Of a stretch of DNA of 64,000 nt, positions 16,629-23,273 are shown one piece after another. Under the pieces are notes generated by a model that searched no databases, had not been told where the DNA came from, and saw only the letters and a list, made by a program, of their open reading frames with translations. The stretch spans positions 34,060 through 98,059 of the forward strand of contig JBBINH010000007.1 in the NCBI GenBank assembly GCA_037443945.1. Reading direction: 5' to 3'. The translations under genes and the position numbers were made by a program. How positions within the stretch are numbered: position 1 is the first letter of the stretch; every line of letters begins with the position of its first letter. This DNA is from SSF26 sp037443945 (GTDB lineage: Bacteria > Chloroflexota > Anaerolineae > J102).

Positions 16629-18302
16629 ATGTCACGCCTTCTCGCTCTACTCGGCTGCCTTGTCGGCTTCATCTTCTTCGGCTCCCTTCCGGTTCAGGCA
16701 CAAACACCGCCCCATCCGTTGGCACAGCCACGCTCGCAATCGCCCTACGGGATGGATATCCTGGGTCCCAGCTGGCAGTGGAACTTCCCACGCGAAGAAG
16801 CCTATCCGCGGCTGGAGGGCTCCATTCGCGTCGACCAACTGGATGAAGTCATCGGCAAAAGCTGGGGCGCCGGCGTGCGCAGCGCCCGCTTTGCCGCCTG
16901 GTGGTGCTTCCTCGAACCCGAACGCGACCGTTACGTGTGGACCGATCTCGATTACGCCTTCCAAATCGCCAGCAACTACGGTATCATCCCCGTGCCCGAG
17001 ATTTTCTTCACGCCCGACTGGGCCGCCATCGGCGGGATGACCGGCAAAAACTGCATCCACAGCACGGTCAAGAACTACCCGCCCATCAACATGGAGGACT
17101 GGTCGGACTTTCTGCGAGAGATGATCCGCCGCTACGGCGCCTACGGCAAAAACCAGGTGCACGATTGGGAGATCTGGAACGAACCCGACCTGTGGGAGTT
17201 CCTCTACGTCCCTCATGACCCGGCCAATGCCAATGTCACCACCTATGCCGAACTGGTCAAGCGCGCGCGCGTCGAAATCGATCGCCATGACATTGGCGGT
17301 CGTCTGTTGTTGGGTGGACTCTCCGACATTTACGGCCCGGATTTCTTGCGGCGCTTGATGGCTTTGCGCGGGCCCCTGGACATCCGTCAGGATGTCGATA
17401 TCGTCACGTTTCATGCTTTTAGCAATCATGACGACAAGATTTCTCGACTAAAAGCGCCTATTGACGGAATGGGTTATGAATTGTGGATTACCGAATTGAA
17501 CACGTGGGGATGGAGCGAAACCGTCAGTTATGCCGATTTTTCTGCTTTATGGGATAAAGTTCGCCGTTACGGCATCACGCGTTCCTTCTGGTTCAAATCG
17601 TGGACGACCAGTTGGGGACCGGGGATTTTCGTCAACCGCGACCCCCTTTGGGTGCCGGGACCTTTCGTCGTCAGCCCTCTTTACGAGACCTTCCGGCAAC
17701 GGGCCTTTCCCCATCGGTTACCCACGGCGCCGATACCGGAATGGCCGCCTGCGCATGCCTGGCAGGCGCCGGGGGCGCGGCTGAGCTGGCATCGGCCCCT
17801 GACCGACGGCACCTTCCCCCTCGTCGGTTACAAAGTCCAGTTGGAAAACACCCTGTATCGAGGTCAGTTGTACTATCATACGCCTGAGGTGGATGCCTGG
17901 GTGCCGGCTACGCATCTCCACTTCCTTCCCTTTCAGGTCCGCAATCGCCGTTTGACGTCGGCCGCAACCGCTGCGGTTTCGCCGTTGACCTTTGTCTCCC
18001 CCTTACCGACGACTTCGCAGGCGGCCGATCGAGACGAGGCCCCGACGCCCGCCACGGCCGACGCTTCGACGGCGGCAACGGGCCTTGCGCCGACGACCAC
18101 CACCGTTGTGCCCCCGCTCGACCGTTCCTCGTATCAACTCCCGCTTACGCTGCCGCCCGGCCTGTACTACTGGCGGGTGGCGGCCGTGGATCGTGAAGGC
18201 AATGTCGGCCCGTATTCGCGACCGCGCCCCATCCTGATCGCCGCCGGCGCCCAGCGCCTTTTCCTGCCCCGGCTCAGCCGGAATTCGTCTTCTCGTCCCT
18301 AA
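16629..18302 (+). CDS. Secreted clan-A glycoside hydrolase (GH39-like) with C-terminal LP motif
   Basis: A 557-residue protein with a signal peptide (hydrophobic to residue 24, cleavage near VQAQ). A TIM-barrel hydrolase follows: the acid/base Glu is in WEIWNEPDLW (N184-E185-P186) and the nucleophile Glu in LWITELNTWGWSE (E289), the two-glutamate pattern of clan GH-A and of GH39-type enzymes. The C-terminal third is a split fibronectin-like domain interrupted by a low-complexity Ala/Thr/Pro loop (about 465-500), then YYWRVAAVDREGNVGPYSR. The last residues, QRLFLPRLSRN, carry an LP motif shared with other secreted proteins here. It probably trims a surface polysaccharide made by the two preceding membrane proteins. 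An AGGAG site fixes the start at 16629. Confidence 0.83.
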   Translation: MSRLLALLGCLVGFIFFGSLPVQAQTPPHPLAQPRSQSPYGMDILGPSWQWNFPREEAYPRLEGSIRVDQLDEVIGKSWGAGVRSARFAAWWCFLEPERDRYVWTDLDYAFQIASNYGIIPVPEIFFTPDWAAIGGMTGKNCIHSTVKNYPPINMEDWSDFLREMIRRYGAYGKNQVHDWEIWNEPDLWEFLYVPHDPANANVTTYAELVKRARVEIDRHDIGGRLLLGGLSDIYGPDFLRRLMALRGPLDIRQDVDIVTFHAFSNHDDKISRLKAPIDGMGYELWITELNTWGWSETVSYADFSALWDKVRRYGITRSFWFKSWTTSWGPGIFVNRDPLWVPGPFVVSPLYETFRQRAFPHRLPTAPIPEWPPAHAWQAPGARLSWHRPLTDGTFPLVGYKVQLENTLYRGQLYYHTPEVDAWVPATHLHFLPFQVRNRRLTSAATAAVSPLTFVSPLPTTSQAADRDEAPTPATADASTAATGLAPTTTTVVPPLDRSSYQLPLTLPPGLYYWRVAAVDREGNVGPYSRPRPILIAAGAQRLFLPRLSRNSSSRP

Positions 18303-18327
18303 AGCACGCATCCTCTGCCCTGTCCCG

Positions 18328-20850
18328 ATGGTCGGACTTGTCCTCGTCTCGCACAGCCACGAACTGGCCCAGGCCGTAAAGGCCCTGGCCGCACAACAAA
18401 CCCAGGGCCGGGCTGCGATTGCCGCCGTCGGCGGCACCGGCGATCCGGAGCAGCCCTTTGGCACCGATGCCACCGCCATCCTCGAAGCCATCCAGACGGT
18501 TTACGACGAGGATGGCGTTGTGGTGCTGATGGATCTGGGCAGTGCTATCCTGAGCGCCGAGATGGCTTTGGAATTTCTGGAGCCGGAACAGGCGGCGCGA
18601 GTGCGTTTGGTGGCGGCGCCCTTTGTCGAAGGCGCCATGGCTGCAGCCGTGCAGGCTTCCATCGGCATGGACCTGGAGGCGGTAGTCGAGGAAGCCATGG
18701 CCGCGCTGTCGCCCAAACAAGAAGCGCTGGGCATGGGTGTGGCTTCCCCATCGGCAACCGCTCCCGCTTCCGGCCCCGAGGCTCCGGCCGGGGAAATCGT
18801 CGCCCGTGTGACCCTGGTCAATCATGCCGGACTGCACTTCGGACCGGCCGTGCTCTTTGTGCAAAAGGCAGCCGAATTTCAGGCCACCATCACCGTGCGC
18901 AATCTGACCACCGGTGTCGGCCCGGTGGATGCGCGGCGCTTCAATCAGGTGTTGAGCCTGGGCGCCGAACAGGGGCATACGATTGAGCTGAGCGCCGGCG
19001 GGGAGGATGCCGCTGCCGCTATTGCCGCCCTGGTCGCCCTGGCCGAGTCCGGTTTTGGCGAAGCGGCGGAAGCACCGGCGCCGCCACCCGTCGCCGCGAC
19101 GGAGGCCCTCCTGCCATTACAAGGCCGTGCGCTTTTGCACGGGCTGGCTGCTGCCCCCGGTTGGGCCGTCGGTCGCGCCCGTTTTCTGGATCGGGTCGAT
19201 TTGGAAGTTCCCCGCTACAGGGCAGCCGATCCGGCGGCCGAGTGGGCGCGCTATGAGGCCGCTGCAGCCCGGGCTCGGGCCGATCTGGAAACCCTGGCCG
19301 CGCGCATGCAGACGGAGCTGGGCGAAGCCCAGGCGCGCATCTTTCAAGCCCATGCCCTGGCCCTGAGCGACCCCGACCTCGAAGCCGCCATCCGGACGGC
19401 CATCGCCGAACAAGGCTTGAATGCCGAGGCGGCTGTGAGCGATGCCATCACTACCGTAGCCCGTCGTTATGAGGCCATGGCCGGTCCCCGCTTCCAGGAA
19501 CGGGCGGCCGACCTGCGCGATGTAGGCACTCGTGTCCTGCGTCTGCTCATGGGCGCCGCCGAGACCCCGCTCGAACTGGAGGCCGATACCATCCTCCTGG
19601 CCGACGATCTGGCCCCCTCCCAGACGGCGACGCTCGACCGCCGCCGCGTGCTGGCCTTCTGTACGGCACGCGGGGGACCCACGTCCCACACGGCCATCCT
19701 GGCCCGCACCCTGGGCTTGCCTGCCGTTGTCGGGATCGGTCCCGCTCTATTGGCCGCGGTCAAAAACGGGGAATGGCTGGCCGTGGACGGCAGTACCGGC
19801 ACAGTGGTTGTCGAACCCGACGCCGAGACCCGGGCTGCTTTTCAGGCCCGCCAGGCTGCCTACCTGACCCAACGCCGTGCGGCGGCGGCGGCGGCCCAAC
19901 AGCCGGCGCGCACGCGCGATGGTCATCGGGTCGAAGTCGTGGCCAATTTGGCCGCTGCGGCCGAAGTGGAAGCCGCCCTGGCTGCCGGCGCCGAAGGGGT
20001 AGGGCTGTTGCGCACCGAGTTCCTCTTCCAGGATCGCCACGAACCACCGGGTGAGGAAGAACAGACGGCCGCCTACACCCAGGTGGCCGCGGCCATGGCC
20101 CCGCGGCCGGTCATCATCCGCACCCTCGACATCGGGGGCGACAAGCCCGCACCTTATCTTGATATGCCGGCCGAGGCCAATCCCTTCCTGGGCTGGCGCG
20201 CCATCCGCATTTCGTTGGCCTTGCCTGACTTCTTCAAGACGCAACTGCGCGCCATTCTGCGGGCGGGCGTGCACGACAACGTGCGCATCATGTTCCCCAT
20301 GGTGGCCACCCTCGCCGAACTGGACGCTGCCCGGCAGCTCCTGGCCGCTGCCGCCGCCGAACTGGATGCCGCCGGCATACCGCACCGCTATCCCATTCCC
20401 CTCGGTATGATGGTGGAGGTCCCGGCCGCCGTGGTGTTGGCCGACCAGATGGCCCCGTGGGTGGATTTCTTCAGCATCGGCACCAATGACCTCGCACAAT
20501 ACACCTTTGCGGCCGACCGTGGCAATGCCCGTGTGGCCGCCCTTGCCGATGCCCTTCATCCGGCCGTCTTGCGCCAGATCGCTCGTGTCATCGACGTGGC
20601 CCATGCGGCCGGCAAATGGGTCGGACTGTGCGGCGAGTTGGCCGGTTTAACCGAAGCCATTCCCGTCCTCGTCGGCCTGGGGCTGGACGAATTCAGCATG
20701 GCGCCGCCGGCCATCCCTGCTGCCAAGGCGCTCATCGCCCGGCTGACCCTGCCGGCCGCCACTGCGCTGGCACGGCAGGTGCTCGATTTGTCCGATGGGA
20801 CGGCCGTTGCCGAGGCTGTGCGCGCTTTTATAGCGACCTTGCCCGTCTAG
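18328..20850 (+). CDS. dhaM: PTS phosphotransfer fusion: DhaM EIIA - HPr-like - full enzyme I
   Basis: An 840-residue three-domain protein. Residues 1-130 are the DhaM-type EIIA of the mannose/dihydroxyacetone family with VLVSHSHELA and phospho-His9. Residues about 155-250 are HPr-like, NHAGLHFGPA, with His170 but Gly replacing the Arg of the usual G-L-H-A-R-P-A. Residues about 265-840 are complete enzyme I: phospho-His454 in GGPTSHTAILAR, LLRTEFLF, then SIGTNDLAQYT and LCGELAG of the PEP site. It can in principle carry phosphate from PEP to DhaL, which phosphorylates dihydroxyacetone. Escherichia coli DhaM has only the N-terminal part of enzyme I. No dhaK or dhaL is nearby, so the partner is elsewhere or different. 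The stop codon overlaps that of the convergent next gene in CTAG. Confidence 0.9.
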   Translation: MVGLVLVSHSHELAQAVKALAAQQTQGRAAIAAVGGTGDPEQPFGTDATAILEAIQTVYDEDGVVVLMDLGSAILSAEMALEFLEPEQAARVRLVAAPFVEGAMAAAVQASIGMDLEAVVEEAMAALSPKQEALGMGVASPSATAPASGPEAPAGEIVARVTLVNHAGLHFGPAVLFVQKAAEFQATITVRNLTTGVGPVDARRFNQVLSLGAEQGHTIELSAGGEDAAAAIAALVALAESGFGEAAEAPAPPPVAATEALLPLQGRALLHGLAAAPGWAVGRARFLDRVDLEVPRYRAADPAAEWARYEAAAARARADLETLAARMQTELGEAQARIFQAHALALSDPDLEAAIRTAIAEQGLNAEAAVSDAITTVARRYEAMAGPRFQERAADLRDVGTRVLRLLMGAAETPLELEADTILLADDLAPSQTATLDRRRVLAFCTARGGPTSHTAILARTLGLPAVVGIGPALLAAVKNGEWLAVDGSTGTVVVEPDAETRAAFQARQAAYLTQRRAAAAAAQQPARTRDGHRVEVVANLAAAAEVEAALAAGAEGVGLLRTEFLFQDRHEPPGEEEQTAAYTQVAAAMAPRPVIIRTLDIGGDKPAPYLDMPAEANPFLGWRAIRISLALPDFFKTQLRAILRAGVHDNVRIMFPMVATLAELDAARQLLAAAAAELDAAGIPHRYPIPLGMMVEVPAAVVLADQMAPWVDFFSIGTNDLAQYTFAADRGNARVAALADALHPAVLRQIARVIDVAHAAGKWVGLCGELAGLTEAIPVLVGLGLDEFSMAPPAIPAAKALIARLTLPAATALARQVLDLSDGTAVAEAVRAFIATLPV

Positions 20851-21383
20851 TGGCGTTCCAGCCCAACAATGGCTCCAACCAGGATGTAGACCAAACCGCC
20901 TCCGACCAGGGCGAATTTGAGCAGCGCACACCACCACGCTATCCCCGGCCAGGGGTCGGTTTGGGTCCCGCTGAGCAGGCGCCATAGAGCCAGATTCTCG
21001 ACGACATCGAACACGGCTGCCAGCCAGACTCCCCAGGCCAGCAGCGTACCGAGGGCCGTCAACGGACGCCGGCGCCAGCGTTCGGCGGCCCATAGGCAAC
21101 CCAGGGCAATGGTCATGGCATAAAGCGGCATGAAGAGGTAATCCAGCCCCAGGCTGAAGCCGGCATGGAGACGGGCGTTTTCATCCCAACCGGCCAGAAT
21201 GGCGGCAGCACGCTCGGTCGTGCCGGCGAATTCATACGAGATGATGCCACGTGGCGCCGTCGGTGTCTGCAAAGGCGTACCGACGATCTGCAAGACAAGC
21301 ATGACGACGAGGGTCGGTCCCAGCCAACCCCAAAACCACCGTTTCCGTTGCTGTGACCCCAGCCGGGCCAGCGGGTGCTTCAT
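20847..21383 (-). CDS. Small integral membrane protein, function unknown
   Basis: A 178-residue protein with four predicted membrane helices (about 15-37, 73-98, 107-130 and 148-170) and a basic N-terminus (KHPLARLGSQQRKRW). I do not recognise a family. A charged pair in the third helix region (VFDVVENLAL) is the most distinctive part and could be conserved. The ATG at 21383 has GGGAG nine bases before it. It converges on the DhaM fusion gene and is divergent to the zinc-ribbon gene. Confidence 0.7.
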   Translation of the reverse strand: MKHPLARLGSQQRKRWFWGWLGPTLVVMLVLQIVGTPLQTPTAPRGIISYEFAGTTERAAAILAGWDENARLHAGFSLGLDYLFMPLYAMTIALGCLWAAERWRRRPLTALGTLLAWGVWLAAVFDVVENLALWRLLSGTQTDPWPGIAWWCALLKFALVGGGLVYILVGAIVGLERH

Positions 21384-21441
21384 GGATGTTTTCTCCCATG
21401 CCGGCGAAACGGGCTCAATGGCCGTAGCTCCTGAGCGCTAT

Positions 21442-21471
21442 TTGGGGGACGTGCGGGAACGATTGTATACT
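21442..21471 (+). promoter_or_regulatory. Promoter of the zinc-ribbon gene, predicted leaderless
   Basis: TTGGGG (21442-21447) and TATACT (21466-21471) are 18 bases apart. Exactly six bases separate the -10 from the ATG at 21478, so transcription would begin at or next to the start codon. Confidence 0.5.
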
Positions 21472-21477
21472 GAAGCC

Positions 21478-21663
21478 ATGACCGCCACCAAGCGTTCGTC
21501 CCCGGCCAGGAAAGCACAAACGACCGACCATTCTCCGGCCATGCCCGTTGGTGTCCGCGCGGAGGACGAGCGATGCTGGCTGTGCGGCGGTCCTTTCGCC
21601 CGACGTCATTGTAAGCTCATCTGCCGCAATTGCGGCTTTACCCGTGACTGCAGCGATCCATAA
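21478..21663 (+). CDS. Small zinc-ribbon protein
   Basis: A 61-residue protein whose C-terminal half is a compact zinc ribbon: C-W-L-C, then C-K-L-I-C-R-N-C and a last C-S-D-P. The C-x2-C...C-x3-C-x2-C spacing and the R-H-C-K-L...C-G-F-x-x-D-C-S-D-P tail look like a conserved small family found as stand-alone peptides, with no known function to my knowledge. The N-terminal 30 residues are basic and disordered. The start at 21478 is supported by a -10-like box six bases upstream and by the absence of a ribosome site, both consistent with a leaderless message. Confidence 0.65.
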   Translation: MTATKRSSPARKAQTTDHSPAMPVGVRAEDERCWLCGGPFARRHCKLICRNCGFTRDCSDP

Positions 21664-21769
21664 CCCTCGTGTCCTGCGGCCATCACGATGCCTCCAGGGC
21701 GGGGGCGAACTGTCTGGAATGCCCTTATGAACGATCTGACCGGCGCACTGCCATGAGGATGGATTCCCT

Positions 21770-22465
21770 ATGACCTCCTCCTCACTTCCTTCTCGCCCTG
21801 CTACTTCCAACAGCCGTCGTATTGCCGAGCGCCTCCAGCAAGTCGGGATCATTGTCCATTTGGAGCAGGCGCTGGGACGGAATACGGTTCTCGAACTGGG
21901 AGATGCCTTTGCCGCCGTGCCTGTGGGGGCCGTGCTCGTCGCTCTGGCCGCGCCGGGGAGCTTGCGCACGCTGGCCTTGTTGCGAGAACGGGTGGGGGAT
22001 GAGATTCTGGTGGGGGTGAGCGGTTGCGAAGTCGAAAACGAGGCGAAAATGGCCATCGAGTCCGGTGCGCAGTATCTGATAGCGCCCTATTTTCGACCAC
22101 GGACGGCGAATTACGCCTACAAACACGATGTGCTCTACGTGCCGACCGTGCTTTCGCGGGCCGAGGCGGTCGAAAACACCGCCCGTGGTCATGTGCTGCA
22201 GTGTTTTTACCCTGCCGACATTTTCGGACCGGACTATCTGGCCGAGTTACGGGCGGCGGCGCCGGCAAGTGCCCTGTTGGCCGGAGGCGAAATCAGTCAA
22301 AAAGAGGTCGAGGCCTATGTTCAGGCCGGGGCCGTGGGTTTGCTCGTGCCGGTGATGTTGGACGAGCGTACCTGGTGGACCCAAAACCGGATCATCGAGC
22401 AGCTCCGGATTTGGCATAGCATCTGGGTTCAAGCCCGGTTGCAGACATCGACCCGAGAGGGATAA
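21770..22465 (+). CDS. KDPG-aldolase-like TIM-barrel protein lacking the Schiff-base lysine
   Basis: A 231-residue protein resembling the 2-keto-3-deoxy-6-phosphogluconate aldolase (Eda) barrel in order and spacing of strands: ILVGVSGCEVENEAKMAIESGAQYLIAP (where Eda has VGAGTV...AVEAGAxFxVSP), VLYVPTVLSRAEAVEN (PGxxTPSE) and VLQCFYPADIFGPDYL (the xKFFPA region). In Eda the lysine of xKFFPA forms the Schiff base; here the aligned positions are Gln144-Cys145, and the Glu of the first strand is also not visible. Classical aldolase activity is therefore unlikely. It might be a non-catalytic paralogue or use another chemistry. It stands alone on the plus strand after the zinc-ribbon gene. Confidence 0.6.
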   Translation: MTSSSLPSRPATSNSRRIAERLQQVGIIVHLEQALGRNTVLELGDAFAAVPVGAVLVALAAPGSLRTLALLRERVGDEILVGVSGCEVENEAKMAIESGAQYLIAPYFRPRTANYAYKHDVLYVPTVLSRAEAVENTARGHVLQCFYPADIFGPDYLAELRAAAPASALLAGGEISQKEVEAYVQAGAVGLLVPVMLDERTWWTQNRIIEQLRIWHSIWVQARLQTSTREG

Positions 22466-22617
22466 CAGGACGGGGGGACGTTGCTGGGGACGCCGCGCGA
22501 GCGCTGGCGGCGCTGAATCCTGCGGATGAGGCGGGGGTACGGCCACTCTCCCGGTTCGGAAGAGTTCGACGAGGGTCGACAAATCCGCGGGCGAAACGAG
22601 CCGCATGACCGCGCCGG

Positions 22618-23028
22618 TTATTCCTCGGCGTCGAAAGGCGGTTCACCCATCTCCACGGCAACCACCTCGCCGTGGACGTTGATGACAATACGAAAGCCCT
22701 GCGCACGCAACAACGCGCGCGCGGCGGGCGGTAAAGGCGTGCCTACGGCATCTTCCATCCGCCTGAGGGCGTATTCAACCGCCGTTTTGCTGAAGATATC
22801 CTCTTTGCCCATGAGCTGGAGAATGGTGCGCACGGCCAGCTCGCGATGCGGCTCGATCTGCTCGCGCAGATAGCGCAGAACCTGGCGATCCACTTCGGCG
22901 GCATCAATATGCCGGCGAAAACCGTCGTCGTCGATGACGTAACAGGCGTCGGGACCAACCCATGTGACCTCGGCCTCGCGACCCTGCTCATCGGCGACCA
23001 ATCCGGCAAACATGGCAGCACCGGCCAT
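22618..23028 (-). CDS. Conserved-looking hypothetical protein, 136 residues
   Basis: I do not recognise a family. The N-terminus forms a small beta domain (FAGLVADEQGREAEVTWVGPDACYVIDDDGFRRHIDA), the middle is helical (VDRQVLRYLREQIEPHRELAVRTILQLMGKEDIFSKTAVEYAL) and the end is a beta pair (FRIVINVHGEVVAVEM) with an acidic tail. There is no signal peptide or membrane segment. The start at 23028 is supported by AGGAGAGG seven bases upstream, and a TTGACA-containing promoter lies further up. It is separated from both neighbours, so it is probably its own transcription unit. Confidence 0.72.
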   Translation of the reverse strand: MAGAAMFAGLVADEQGREAEVTWVGPDACYVIDDDGFRRHIDAAEVDRQVLRYLREQIEPHRELAVRTILQLMGKEDIFSKTAVEYALRRMEDAVGTPLPPAARALLRAQGFRIVINVHGEVVAVEMGEPPFDAEE

Positions 23029-23078
23029 CGTTATCCTCTCCTGAGGGCATGGCGCGTCGATAAACGTGTCATGGCCTA

Positions 23079-23107
23079 AGTGAAGCATCAGAACCCCAAC
23101 ATGTCAA
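23079..23107 (-). promoter_or_regulatory. Promoter of the 136-residue hypothetical gene
   Basis: On the minus strand a perfect TTGACA (23107-23102) is followed 17 bases later by TTCACT (23084-23079), preceded by TGC as in extended -10 promoters. The leader would be about 44 bases and contains the strong ribosome site. Confidence 0.5.
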
Positions 23108-23273
23108 GCCGGGACCGATGTCGGCCCTTGCCCCGGCCCGCACGGAGTCCATTCTCCCGAAGTTCGGCGTGTCTCATACTTACCTGCGATGGGGGATGGG
23201 ATTTCCACCACCTCCGGGCCCATTTGTGCGCCCTTGGCGAGGGCGAAGCGACCGGCGTTGCACACCACCGGAT

